Shown: positions 24,901-37,200 of the stretch, piece by piece | How the letters are laid out: the number at the start of each line of letters is the position of its first letter | Numbering within the stretch: position 1 is the first letter of the stretch | DNA from: Hyphochytrium catenoides | Taxonomy: Eukaryota; Sar; Hyphochytriomycetes; Hyphochytriales; Hyphochytriaceae | Assembly (NCBI GenBank): GCA_900088475.1 | Contig: FLMG01003251.1 | Coordinates: 51,340-115,339 of the forward strand | Length of the DNA: 64,000 nucleotides | Reading direction: 5' to 3' | Position numbers and translations under genes: made by a program | The notes under the pieces: model-generated | Seen by the model: only the letters and a program-made list of their open reading frames with translations | Database searches by the model: none | What the model was told of the DNA's origin: nothing

Positions 24901-27900
24901 CTTCCTTTCTGCTCTCAACAGCTCTTCCTTGTGTGATTTTCCAAGCGCTGCAGCCAGGCGGAGGAGTTGTGCGTAACGAACCGAAGAAAGAGTCAGTGAA
25001 AGAGGAGAAACCACGCCAACTAGGCGCGAAATAGGAATGTTGACATCGTTACGCACAATCGAGGTAAAGAAAGAGAAGCGTAATCCCACGTCGGAGATGA
25101 GAGAGAGGTGCGAGAGAAACGGTTCTCCCGGGATGAACTCTTCCGTTCCCCCAACAAAGATACCAAAGCCACTGGTCGTGATACTGATACAGTCATAGAG
25201 AAGGTCAGAATCCACCTCTGCTTGACCAGAGTAAGTCGCCATCTCCTTCGCTTCAGATTGCCTCTTGTCTGATCCGGGGGAAGCAGGAGCTCGCTGAGCT
25301 TCTGTTGCTGTCGATTTGCCTTCAGGCTTTTGTGCATCCTCCGTATTTGTCAAGGCGGCCATTGGCATTGAACACACACTCTTACTGGCCTCATCTTGGC
25401 GCTTAGAGGGGCAACTGACAACGTTGAGTCTCCCCGCATTGATAACTAGTAGAGCACTCTGAGCTTTTAGACTTCTTACATCTTCGGGAACTTTTATCCT
25501 AGGGCCCGCTATCCTAACGTCAAGGCTCACTCTCTTGTGCCTCTTGATGGCCTCAGAGAGCTGGGAGGAAGAGAGCGACCGTAGATTTCGAATTTGAGTA
25601 AGTGCTGCACTCTTGGCTGCCTCCAGGTTGATACTGGAAGGAGGGGAGAAAAACGCAATGGCGCAGGTGGTTGCAGGGACACTGATAACTATATCTAGGG
25701 GTTGAACGTAGAGGTGAAATCGCAATGAAGCTGAGCCATCCAGAGGTGGAGCTTCCACTCGCATCATAACAAAGGGAAGGGGGTCTTCACAACGAGAGAG
25801 ACGAAGGCAAGCAAGCTCTTGACTCGGATGTAAAATCGCTGTGTCTTTTAGAGACAGCCTGCTGATAATACGCTTATACTCGGTGGCCCGAGTGCCATGA
25901 TCCGTCAGGGACAGGTCAGAGAGCTTCACATACCCTTCAACCCCGCCTGCGCGTAGTACAGTTGTTATCTCAGTGCTGATTAAAGATGCATGGAGAAGGA
26001 CATCTTCGCTGCCTCCATGACCTGCCGTTGTGCTGTGCTTGTTCCGCTTCTTGTCGGCTGAAAGGGTGACAGAAGCTGTGCCCAAAACGGCCGTTAGGTC
26101 CAAGATAATGTCTCTCGGATTCTCTGGTGTCGCTCTCGTCGCCTCGGGGTCGAAGTTGATGACCTCATAGAGCTGTTTTTGATCTTCAACAGTAAGTTCG
26201 CCGAGAGCCGTTTCAGGAGTAGTAGAGGAGGAAGCTTTCTTTGTACCATAAAACCAAGAGTACCACGAAGAGCCTGACTTCTGCTCTTCTTCCGCTAACT
26301 TCTTCTTCTCCTCTTCCTCTTGTTTTTTCTCCTTTTCTGCCTCGACTGCCGCTAAACTTCTAAGGTAAACAACGTCGGAGACTTCAAAAACGGTATCTAA
26401 CGAAGCTAGTAACCCTATATCGTCAGGAGTCAGCTCTTTGCTAAGCTGTGGATCCTGATGGATTGAAGAAAACGCCCGCGGCAGGTTAGTCCCTACTATC
26501 TCGCCCGTAAAGATTGCGACTTTTTTTAACTGCACCTGCTTTCGTTTGTATAATTCAACGTACTGCCTTCGCTTCTTCTGATGTATCAATAGGTTGGCCC
26601 AGTCAATACCCCGCTTCTGGTCTCTCAGGTCGGTGGTGATGGCCCTAATCGCAAAGTGCCACCATGCCGCTGGATCCTTCTTGGGGGTTGAGGAGGGGCG
26701 CATGTGTTTGTACCTAGCGCGGGCAGAGAGAAGATGGATAGTGGAGACAAGGGAGAGTAAAGAAAGGTATTGCTCTCTTCTAAGCTCCACGCCGAAATCC
26801 TCAAAGGAACAGCGGACAGATACCATCGGTGTGGGGTCGTCCCTGACCCAGATGGCGGCTGCGTGGAATTCGCTAATCACCTCCTCGAGACCCTTGCTGG
26901 GCACTGATCCCCATTGCAAACAGGCATTCAATGCGTCTTTGAACCCTTGAAGGGAAGGGGGGCCGGGCCCTTCTCTCTCTCTGTGGTATTGGGCCATAGA
27001 CCACGCCTCAGTGAAGAGGTAGGTTAGCGTCCACTTCATATTTCCCACTCTGGGAGGCATTCGCTGGACAAACTCTTCCCATTCCTCTTGGCCTATCGCC
27101 TCTATGCACCGCAACTTCCATGTAATGCCCAACCTATCCATCACGCGGCTGTTAAACTCAGATTTAGCCCTATCCGTTCTTAGGCTTGTGTCAGACTCGT
27201 TTATAGTGATCTTCACAGTCCCACTGACAGGATTAAGGATATACTTGAACCCATTACGAGGCAGATCGAAGGGGGCACCCATTCTTGTTGTGAAGCCCTC
27301 TTCTTCCTTGATCGCCTAAGACACCATCATAGGAAGAACTGAGTGAGCAAAGGATGAAAGGGAAGGGCAAGATGCGTCCGCTAGAGCAATAAAGAGGGAC
27401 CCGGTCTGAAGAAGGGTAAGAAGGCAAAGCCCGAAGGGGGAGGTCCGAAGAAGTGAGGTGCGATGGGGAAGAGGGTGCGAGAGAGGAGCGGGACGGAGGC
27501 TGAAGTAGAAGGGTTCTTGAAAAGGAAGTTCGGCATCCAAGTGCTAATGAACGCTCACCTCGTCGAGAGCATTCCAGTACACTGCCAGGTTTGTGAGGTC
27601 ACATTGCTTTCTAATAAGCTCTGCCGCCGGCTGTCTCTCCGTCACTCTCTTAGTATATTTCCCTGTTTCATCGACCGTCATCACGTAGAGTTTCTCCATG
27701 ACCAAGCCAAATGAAGATACATCAGACGATTTGCTTATGCCGTCTTCCACCCGTATGTGCACTCGTTTGATCTGTATCTGAACGTTGTCGATGAGGCGGA
27801 TAAGCAGCCGCATCCAAAAGGAGTCTCGAACAGAGGTGGGCTTAGAGGTAGTATCACTAGTTCCATCTTCTCTCTGCTTGGCTGCATCTTCAATGGCTTT

Positions 27901-28464
27901 AAGCTCTTTTTGCCGTTTAGCAAAGCGATCCCTGTCCTCTTTCTCCTTGTCATAGTGAGCCTCACTCTTCAAGGATACCGCCAGGTAGAGCTCGTCTGGC
28001 AAGAAGAGATGCTAAGCAGGTTGAGAACATTACCGCCACTGTTCGTTTGCTCACCTATTTCTAGCTCTATCGACTTGCTGGAAAGCTGAGTCCAAGGAAC
28101 CTGTACAGCACGGATGTCAGAAAATGCAATAGCCTTTTCTCTCCTCTACCACATGTGAATACAAGGGTCTCTGCTACTCAGAGGCACTAGAGAGCCCTTA
28201 CTTTGATAATTAGGCTGCTTATCAGCCCTCTTGATACGTGGAGTGGTAGCTCAAGTTGCTCCAATATGCTCTCCTTGATCTCCTGCTCTCATCCGTAATC
28301 AGAGTTAGAAGAAGAAGATCCCAGAATTGCCAGGAAGGACTCACCAGATTTTTGAGTTCCACATCTCCTCGCCAAACGCTGACATTCAGGGACTCCTCAT
28401 TCAGGTTCTTAACGTACGCACCCAGATAATGCTTGAGATACGAGAAGAGGTATTGCTGAAGCAT
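12967..28464 (-). CDS. VPS13: VPS13-family bridge-like lipid transfer protein with PDZ-like and PX domains
   Basis: VPS13 proteins form long hydrophobic grooves that move phospholipids between organelles at contact sites. Exons (minus): 28464-28345, 28282-28202, 28100-28055, 27995-27559, 27315-19288, 19137-18823, 18591-12967; about 4,883 residues, larger than most VPS13s. The chorein start (LGAYVKNLNEESLNVSVWRG, then ELKNLEIKESILEQLELP) and RVHIRVED are typical. Exon 7 holds WD40-like VAB-type sequence (FYVPFWLIDATPWDL), C2-like stretches, a PDZ-like domain (about 3818-3916, carboxylate loop PLGIEF), the VPS13 C-terminal region (about 4363-4560, GSFEFLGNPVGL) and a C-terminal PX domain (about 4775-4875, YRIEV...IFRRFKDIQLLL). 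Around residues 2150-2290 there is a MIR/beta-trefoil-like insert. A small exon between 18822 and 18592 may be missed. Two huge open frames could be read as two genes, but the phases and the family order join them. Confidence 0.93.
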
Positions 28465-29259
28465 AGTTCAGCATAAGGGGACCCGAAGGTGCTCGTTAAC
28501 GACCTCCGGTCCTTATCTCCGCATACCGTGCGCCATGCGTTTGAAGCTAAGAGTCCCAGGCAGATGGCCTTGGGCCTCGCATACCTGTCCTTGGCGCTGA
28601 TCTCTGCCCTTTGATCCTACGTGGGAGCTGGGGTGCCCAAAAGTTAGAAAGTGCGCGAGAGCTTGGAACCTCCCCCCTCGCTGTCTTCGTAGAAGGGCCT
28701 CTGTCATGCCGCTGCAGGGCCTATCGCACGATACCAGCTATCCCAGCTCCTACTGATTGCCCTTCAGGATCGGGTGTCAGCCCTCATCAGTCATGAGAAG
28801 CGGCAGTTCTCATGCTCTGAGCAGGGAGGTGTTGAGCCCAGTCGCCAGCAAGATTCAGAACTCAACTTCGACATTTCTCCGCACAAAACCAACCCATCAA
28901 CTCCATTCCTAATATAGGCACTCAATATCGCCATTATAGGTGATATACTATATTTCATTCTGAATCTCATCCTGCAGCAGCTTGTCAACATCAGCGCTGG
29001 AAGATTCTTCACCTGAGGATTTGATCACTTGTCATGCTTTGACAGGCATAACCGTCCTGGTCAGCAGCACTGACCAAAGGCCTGGGTACCCAACTGGAGG
29101 TGCCTCAGGCGCAGTGGCAAAGGACGCTCGGTCCCGCGGTTGGTAGAGGCAACAGACAACGCTGACGAAAGAGATCTGATGGAGTTTGTGTACCTATATT
29201 CAATACTCCGTACATAAACTTCTAGCACTAAAACTCTACTGAGGAGATGCAAAGTAGAA
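28465..29259. other. intergenic, upstream of VPS13
   Basis: No coding frame with a recognisable domain. It lies between the VPS13 start and the stop of the SLC35F6-like gene, both on the minus strand, so it should contain the VPS13 promoter and the 3' end of the upstream gene. I see no clear TATA box or repeat. Confidence 0.5.
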
Positions 29260-30592
29260 TCATCGCTTATGGCCAAGCAGAGGAGTCTTCTCGCCACGAA
29301 GAGCATACTCATCGTGTTCCGGCCGATTGGGCTTCACGATAAGAGGACTGTTCGCAATCTTGCCGCCGGATGGCGTGATAGGGAAAAACTTCTCTGTCTC
29401 TGAGTACTTAAACATTGGCCACTTAATAGTAGCATTGTAGGTGGCCGTTCCAATGAAGAGGATGCCCATACCACCCAGCTCCAGCCAGCTCCACTTTGTC
29501 CAGGCCTCACCAAATGTTTGGTGTGTGAAGACATAGAAGAGAAGAAGGTCCGTGCCCCAGACAGCAATAGGTCTGAAGTTCTCCAGGATGGACCGCCATA
29601 CAGATTCCAAGAGGAAAGTGACAAAAATGGCGGACACATTGTATCCCGTGATGCTGAAGAGATAGACCAGTGTCATGCCAAAAAGAGAGGAGCTGTTCTT
29701 GATCATGACTATAGAGTCCCAGAAGTTCTCATAGCTTCCCCCCACATCATTGCCTGGGGCCAGATAAGCAGCCGGGAAGAGGATGAAGAGCATCAGCAGG
29801 GATCCCCAGAGGCCTTCCATACCAACAACGACTAGCGGAGGAGTATCATCGTCACCCATGACCTTCTCCTCGAGGACGAATTGGAAGGCATTGAGTGAGC
29901 AACCAAGAAGGATGGTGAAGATACCCAGAGCCACATTAGAGCCCGCATTGGGGTCAACGAATGCTGACGCACTCACACATGCGATAGCTATCGCATTGAG
30001 CATTACTCCGGTCCAATGATAAGACGTGAGTTTGTGCTTCAAGACGAAGACCTTCAGCAACGCCACGATGACGATCACCATGCATCGTACCAACTGGTAG
30101 ACGCTAACAGTGACATAGAGCAGTCCAATCATGAAAAGGGTGGTAGCCAGGAGATCTGTGATGGCTGGCAGGATCAGAATCCAGACAATCTTGGGCTTGA
30201 TTCTTGGAGCCTTCTGGCCAGTCAGGTACAGGTAGGTGTAATGGATAGGTAGAGCTGCAATAGCACCGCAGTTCGGGGTAACGGGGGTCGATGAATCTGT
30301 TAGTAAGCAGCACAAAGGGCAAGAGAAGAACGATAGATGTACGACAACAATTCAAGGGCTCGAGAGCCCATAGAGCAAGAGAATGGATGACCTAGAGGGT
30401 GGGCCTGGCGGAGCACTCACCGATTACCATCGCCACGAACATAATGAAGGTGGACATCAACGGCTTTTTGAATTTCACAATCTCTCCATCAGAGTTCTCA
30501 GATGTAATGCCATACATGACCTTGCTGGAGAGGGTGGCGCATGTCCCCATGGCCAGGGCCGTCAGGAAGACGGCGAGGGGCAAGAATTTCAT
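29260..30592 (-). CDS. SLC35F6-like drug/metabolite transporter family protein
   Basis: Multi-spanning membrane protein of the SLC35 / drug-metabolite transporter superfamily, most like the SLC35F6 group (lysosomal or mitochondrial in animals; substrate not settled). Exons 30592-30421 and 30296-29260, phase 1 junction, 402 residues. The N-terminus MKFLPLAVFLTALAMGTCAT with a following TLSSK resembles the SLC35F6 start. About ten hydrophobic helices follow, including the EamA-type block YVTVSVYQLVRCMVIVIVAL. The C-terminal tail ends EKTPLLGHKR; the acidic residue before LL suits an endolysosomal dileucine signal (inference). The ATG at 30592 is chosen because upstream in-frame sequence lacks ATG and this one opens directly into the first helix. 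Confidence 0.88.
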
Positions 30593-30834
30593 GATTTGGA
30601 TATGACGGAGAGGCTCTCCGCAAGCAATAATCTGGCTGTTCAAGATGTCTTCTCTCTTGTCAGGCAGCTGCTCTCTGAAGCTATCCTGTGGCGTGGATGA
30701 CTGGGGAAGCCTTGCAACTCTCAACTGATAATTGAGAATGCCAAGACGGGGAATCTGAAGGATCTATCCAGAGGGCAAGCAGCGAGCAAGCGACATAGAA
30801 GGTAACTGTAGAAGTAGAAGGCGTTTGAGAAAAG

Positions 30835-30909
30835 TGGGAGAGAGAGGGAGAGAGGGAGAGAATGTGTGTGCGAGAGAGAGTGAGTGAGAGAGAGAAAGAG
30901 TGGGGGGGG

Positions 30910-30946
<37 letters not shown>

Positions 30947-31065
30947 AAAGAGAGAGAGCGCGCGAGAGAGAGAGCGCGAGAGAGAGAGAGCGCGGGCGCG
31001 AGAGAGAGAGAGAGAGAGCGCGCGAGAGAGAGAGCGCGAAAGAGAGAGAGCGCGCGAGAGAGAGA

Positions 31066-31107
<42 letters not shown>
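30835..31107. repeat. compound (GA)n/(GC)n simple repeat
   Basis: About 270 bp of GAGAGA runs interrupted at fairly regular spacing by GCGCG blocks, including a 13-base GC alternation at about 31067-31079. It lies some 250 bp upstream of the SLC35F6-like start and 600 bp past the PRMT10 stop. Open frames on both strands here encode only repeats of Arg/Glu or Ser/Leu and are artefacts of the repeat. Alternating GC can adopt Z-DNA and GA runs can form triplexes (general knowledge). Confidence 0.95.
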
Positions 31108-31109
<2 letters not shown>

Positions 31110-31720
31110 AAAGGCATGGCATAACGAGAGATGATGGATACTCTTCGGAACCGAAGATATCCCAACATCAAGCCCTACTACTACTATCATACACAGCTCC
31201 TCAATGTTAGCCCTATCAGCTCCAGAAGAGCTATTACTACTGCAGTACAATAGCCGATGTGGTCTCTGTAGCGAGACAGAGTGATTGACAAGCAGTGGGT
31301 CAGACATAGTAAGTCGTCAACGGCCGTAGCGCCTCGTTGGGACAGCGGCCAGTCCTTTCTGAAGGTCAACAGAGTTTGGACATATCCACCTTGAAGTCCA
31401 TAGAGAGGCCGATAGGGTGCGACTGGTGATCAACCGACCGACAACCGACAACGCATCTCTGACTCTTCCTTGAGCACGCCAAGCGATTCCTCTCGAACTG
31501 AAGATAATCGGGGACATTTATCTCCTCGACACTGCCCAGAGAGCGTTTTTATTATGTTGAAAGAGAAGGCCCAATAGACATGAAGACAGTGCTTCACTTA
31601 GCGCACTTAGGATTATTCCCACCTTGTCCAATGCTTGTTAGGATAGACCTTTCCGAGTCTCTTCCAGACAAATCCGCAATGGAGGAGGGAAGAAGACGGA
31701 GCTGGAAGGATTATTTATGT

Positions 31721-33277
31721 CTAATCTATATGGTACTGCACCACTTGTCTCTGAGGTGGCTGAGCCTCTGCTTCCACCCTCTTCAGTGCGAAGTCAATCC
31801 TGACATTAAGAAGTCTATGGTTGTCACGCCTTCTGGTGATGTGTACTTCTCCTTCTACCACATCCCCATCGCAAACTTGGATAGGAGGAGCCACCAGGAA
31901 GCTCTGCTGGCCCCAATGCGTGTATCCAATGTACGGTGCTGTGCTGAGAGTGACAGGCGTAGGTGCAGGATTCTGAGGACTGCCCTTGAAATCCACGTCA
32001 AACCAGCCTGCGAAGGAACTTAACCGCGTCACCTTTTGAATAGGGCAGAAAAATCGACTCCGGATTTCCTCTATATCCTTGACAGAAATCTTCAGCAGGT
32101 CCAACTCACAAATCTTCGAGGGAGCACCAATGACTTTGTCGTCTGTCAGCTCTACCCAGAGTGAAGTACGAAGGAAGTAATCTTCCTGTTCTTGTCGGAA
32201 AGAACCCGAGAGCACGCTCATATCCACTCCATAGGCTCCCCGAGTGTCCTCAATGAAAGCTGACCAATCGTCCATCGCCCTGTTGAAGTCCGTCACCTTT
32301 CGCATGCATTCCTCCTCATCATTCACGGGGGCGATGTACATAGAGGCATGAGAAGGGAAGAGAGAGCCTCCCGCTTTAAGCCAGCGGTCCCTAGCAACTA
32401 GTACAGAGTCAAGCATGGACTCTCGGAGCAAAAAGTATCCCTATAGCGGTCGTAAGGAATAAAATCAGAAGACCAACTTGAAAAATGAGGTGGACGAGAC
32501 GTGAGGATGAGGGAGGCTATCAAAAGAAACGATGCAATCATTTGGCTCTAGATACAGCGCAAGGAGGTCACGCGAAAGACAAAGCTGGCTGCTGATGGGC
32601 CGTTAGTGAAGGGCGATGCTACCGTGAGAGACCAACAGCAGCATAATAATTGGCTTTGAGTCAGCTGAATTTACCACGAGACTGAGACCGGCGGATGGTA
32701 ACAGGACGCGGGGACAAGAGAAGCAGGAGAGATGATCTTAACTCACCATCCATTCTGAGATGATAATATCCACCTTCTCTGGCAAATCAATGTCCTCTAC
32801 CTTTCCCTGAATAACCTCGATCTTGCCCTCTAAGCCATTGCACTTCACTAGCGACCTAGCATGCTTGGCCATATCCGTTGCCTGCCGCCCGAAGAGAAAG
32901 CAATCGTTAAAAAGTCCCCGTAAAGCTCAATGGAGATCCCAGAAAAAGGAATAAGGCAGAGATGCAAAGGGGTATCACGCATTAAGGGCTCATTAGGAGC
33001 AAAAAGGAAGGAAGGAGAAGGGACATGACTCTCTCACCTCTACCGCGTAGACCTTTCTCGCGCCTGCAATAGCGGACCATAGCGCGAGAATTCCGCTTCC
33101 TGTGCCCACATCGAGCACTACTTTATCTTTAAAAAGAGCCTGGTTGTTGAAGACAGATTTGTAGTACGCCTGCATGCGGACTTCGTCCGTTAGCATCTGC
33201 TTTTGATGGTAGAGGAAAGCATAGGTGCAGAAGTAATTCGCGAAGTCGCTTGACTCTTCAAACTTCTCTGAGGCCAT
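31721..33277 (-). CDS. PRMT10: type I protein arginine methyltransferase, plant PRMT10 type
   Basis: Transfers methyl from S-adenosylmethionine to arginine in histones and other proteins; nuclear or cytosolic. Exons 33277-33038, 32881-32747, 32440-31721, all phase 0; 364 residues. Motifs: helix X/Y region DFANYFCTYAFLYHQKQML, motif I VLDVGTGSGILALWSA, post-I VYAVEATDMAKHA, the double-E loop SEWMGYFLLRESMLDSVL with both glutamates, and the THW loop as YTHWGQQ. The sequence, including DMSVL, WFDVDF and THWGQQ, follows Arabidopsis PRMT10 more closely than PRMT1 or PRMT6. PRMT10 forms a dimer with a long arm. It is divergent from the ankyrin-TPR gene across a CT-rich region of about 935 bp. Confidence 0.95.
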
Positions 33278-33692
33278 GATGATGACGGATGACGGTAGGA
33301 TCAGGTGTCTAGTGCTGGGACAGACTCTTGAAGCTTCAGAACCACTTCTTGGGGCTATCGAGCTCTGCTTCTTCTTAACTCCACTCCGCCGTCTCCTGAT
33401 CTCTCTTCTTCAAGGCCGTCTAGCTCTTGAAGAGTTGCTTTGATTGCGGCATCCTCGTCCTTTCTCCTCTCGCCTGTTGAGACTTCCCAGGATAACTGGC
33501 GCTTCAACGCTATGGCAGTGGTTCAGAGCTCAGAAAGCACGAAGATCCTCCTCCTCCACTCCTTCCATCAGCATGGATACCTTCTCGTCCGATTCTGAAT
33601 CAGTCTGAACTTAATGGCTTGCCTGCAGAATATGTGAAGCGACACAATGAGAAGCTGGTGAACTTGGGCCGTTTCGAGGATTCTTCTCCCTC

Positions 33693-33723
33693 ATCCTTTC
33701 TTTTCTCTCTCTCCCTCTCACTT

Positions 33724-33793
<70 letters not shown>

Positions 33794-33803
33794 CCTCTCA
33801 CTT

Positions 33804-33850
<47 letters not shown>

Positions 33851-33945
33851 GTCTCTCTCTTTCTCTCTCTCTCTCTCTTCCCCTCTCTCTTTCTCTCTCT
33901 TTCTCTCTCTCTCTCTCTTGGTTCCTCGCGCTCTCTCTCTCTCTC
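33693..33945. repeat. imperfect (CT)n/(TTTC) pyrimidine tract
   Basis: About 250 bp of CTCTCTCTTTCTCTCT on the plus strand, broken by CCCTCTCACTTT units that recur at about 33711 and 33791. It sits in the region between the divergent PRMT10 and ankyrin-TPR genes. Long open frames on both strands within it code only for Ser/Leu or Arg/Glu repeats and are not genes. Confidence 0.95.
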
Positions 33946-34212
33946 TCTTTGTGTCTATCCCTATCCCTCCTCTATGGCTAGCTGGCACTCGCAATCCTTC
34001 TCGCTGTCTCTTCTGGCTCTCTCATAGAACATTTTACCATCTTACTCTCTTTATGATCCCGTTTACAATGTCCATCTTTTGTCATTAGAGGTGGGCTTCA
34101 CGCGCTTAGAACTTTTCCCCATTCAGAGAACGATAGACAGAAGTAACGGTGCATAGAATGAGGAGGTGAGAAAGGGAGCTCTGTGCACCAGCGCGTCCCG
34201 CGGCTGTCAGTC

Positions 34213-37200
34213 ATGATGCAACCGTCAGAAAGTGGCCAAGGCAATGAGGGAGAAAAGGAGAGAACGCTTGAGAACAAGGAGCAGCTCCAGGAGAGGAGCG
34301 CACCACCGCTCAAGCAGGATAAGTTGACCTACGAAAGGCTGTTTGTTATCTGTCAGTACGGAGAGCCGAAGGAGCTGGAGGTAAAATCACTTGTGATACA
34401 CCTGTCTAGGCTCTGGACCTCCTTCTCTCCTCCTCCCACCAAGCACACTCTTCCCTTCGTCCGTCCGTGTCTGTACCTGGCACGCTTCTCTTAACTCCAT
34501 CTCGCAGCGACTACTACTCCGTCCTCTGACCTCGAGAGCTTTCTCTGTCTTTCATTTGATCATTTGATCCTCGCCCAAGAGTCTTTGGCCTACTTTCGCT
34601 CTTCCTCCCCATCCTATATATTTCTTCGGTTCTCGCATGCCTTGTACCAGCTGGTCCTTAATTGTCTCACTATCGACTAGAACTTAATCCGCTGGACCTT
34701 CTTCGATATCAATCAGCAGGACGAGGTAAACACAGCGTGCTCCTCATCCCTCTCTCTCTCTCTGTACCTCATTCTCTCTCTCTCTGTCCGTCTCCTCTCT
34801 CTCTCACTCACGCACACACACTTGCACACCCATTCTTTTCCCACGTCCCCATTCTCTCTTCCGTGCTTCTTCAACGGCCTTGCGGCTCCTTATCGTCAGT
34901 TCTCTTTCCAGTCCGTCTTTCCTGCACACTTTCCTCGCTAACATCTCCAATACAGTCGTCGGGCTCTTCAGCTCTTCACCTGGCTGCAAAGGCTGGTCAG
35001 GACAAGATAGCAGAGGTACTTTGCAATCATGGGATCAAGGTAGACTTGTTGGACAAGGTAAGAAGGCGACGACAAGGAATGAGCAAAAAGAAAGATAAGA
35101 AGGGTCATACTCACAATGAAGGGGAAGGGAAATGATGGCTAACAGGAGTAAGATAGAGACGGGAGAGAGAGAGAAGAGAGACTAGTAGAATGTCCACGTC
35201 ACCGGTTGGACCGGAAGGGAACAGCGAAAGAGCTAAATTGACAGAAGAGCGATGGAAGTGACGCTGCACACCATAGAGTGGAGCCCTCTTAATCTTGGTC
35301 AATGGTATCTCTGAAGCCAGGTTAGTGATTCGGTCTCTTGATCTCTCTGCTCTTCTTCCTGCTGCTAGGGAGGAAACACGGCCTTACATTTGGCGGCTGG
35401 CTACGCCTCGAGAGAAACCGTTCTTACTCTTTTGGCCCACGGTGCAAATCCTTCCACTAAGAATCTGGTACTCGTCTCTTCTTCTCTTTGCATATTCCGT
35501 TTCCTTTTGTCCACTTGCTTTATTGCATTGTAACGTTCTGTCCTAGTTCTCTCATGAAGTGCCCCTCCTCTCTAGTCACATCTATCACCGACTGCATCCT
35601 TCCTCTTTCATGAAACTCGCATTTGGACCTTTCTTTTTATCATCTAATACCTTCTCTCTTCCTCAACTGCTTCCACAGAGGAATCAAACTCCAGCTGACC
35701 TGGCCACGCTCCTTCATAGAAGTGATAACGTGGAAGTCTTTAGAGGTTGGAAGCCTTTCAAAGGAGAAGATAGAGGTAAGCTGAATCTTGGGAGATTCGA
35801 GCGTAAGGATATCCTTCTTTGAGCTGAGAAAACAGAAGAGACGGGACATGCTTCTCTCCAGCAAAGTTGACCCATCCGTCGTAACAGGGGAGGCGAAAGA
35901 AGATGAGAAGGCCACTCTTCAGGAAGAACCTGAGGAGCTGCTTCTGCAACTTAAGGGTCTTGCAATTAAAGAAGCGGCTATTGGTAGACATGATATCCGT
36001 AAGTCTCACATGCTTGCGATATCCCGCAGTCGCCCACCTCTTAGTTCCATCCTTTACCCTCTTTGTCCCCAAAATTCTGTCAATTTATAGGGATGACTTT
36101 AGCCCTTCTGCTCGCTTTGCCTCTCATTTTCTCCTTCGCAATTGGTTCGGAACCTCTCTTGGCTTTCGTCCATCCGTCCTCTATATCACTTTCGTCTCCA
36201 TCGGCCACATCGCACCACTCATCACGATCCACTAGCATCAGCTGCAGTTGGATCCGTTACGATTCCACCAGATCTCGGCATCCATTTTATTGCTTGAGAA
36301 CCTTTTTAAAAATGTACACTCGTGCTGGGTTATTCTCGCTTTCCGCTGCTGCCCATGGGTTAGGTTAACATGCTCACTGTTCGTGGGCTCTGCAGGTCTT
36401 ACCCTAAGTCTTAACAAGGTCGCAGGTGTCTACAGGTAAGCCTAATACCTGCTGCAGCTGACGCTCTCAATATATATCGCCTCCGATGTCTTCCGTATTG
36501 CGGCTCTCCAATTTTTTTCATCTCTAACGACGGTCTATTTCTCTCTTCGCTCAACAACCCTAGAAAGCTAGGCCGCCTTCAAGAGGCTGAAACGGTTCTG
36601 CTCCGCCTCCTACGGATAACAGAAGACACCTTAGGTCCGGAAGATCTTGAGACAGCGGCAGTGCTAAATAACTTGGCAGTTCTGTGCCACTTCCAGGTAA
36701 AGTGGTTGAAGACTAAGGCCCTCTCTCTCTCTCTCTCTTTCCGTCGGTTGTTGTCTGTCAGTCCTCTCTTTATCCCTTTCGTCTGATGAGGCTGCTCATC
36801 TTGAACTCTGGCTAATCTGTGTAGTGTTACGACATGGACAGGGCAAAACAGACCAGGCCAAGCTTTATCTGAAGAGGAGTGCTATGATCTTGGAGAAGCA
36901 GCAGCAAAAGGACGATCCGCGGTGTCTGACAGTTCTGCAAAACGCTGCAGCTCATTACGTTGACATGGGAGAGCCCCCACAAGCTGTCCTCCTCATAGAG
37001 GATCTCATCCAGAGGAAAGAGAAGGGCTTTCTTTTAGAAGAGAAAGAGAACCTTCTTCTTGTCCCTCTCTTCCTCGTTCTCGGAAGTGAGCAGATGAAAC
37101 TTCAGCACTTTCAAAAGGCACAAAGTTCCTTTTCCAGAGCCGTCAGAATCCTCGAACACAACTTCGGCCTTTCTTCTCCTTCCCTGATTCAAAGTTTAGA

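Noticed and set aside
12967-28464. Two or three separate VPS13-like genes
   Set aside because: The frames are joined by GT-AG junctions with agreeing phase, and their domains follow the normal N-to-C order of one VPS13, so one gene is simpler.
30681-31307. Ser/Leu/Arg-rich minus frames and Arg/Glu-rich plus frames
   Set aside because: They are translations of the GA/GC repeat and would be open in any frame of such DNA.
33611-33994. Arg/Glu-rich and Ser/Leu-rich frames
   Set aside because: They are translations of the CT tract; no unique sequence supports them.
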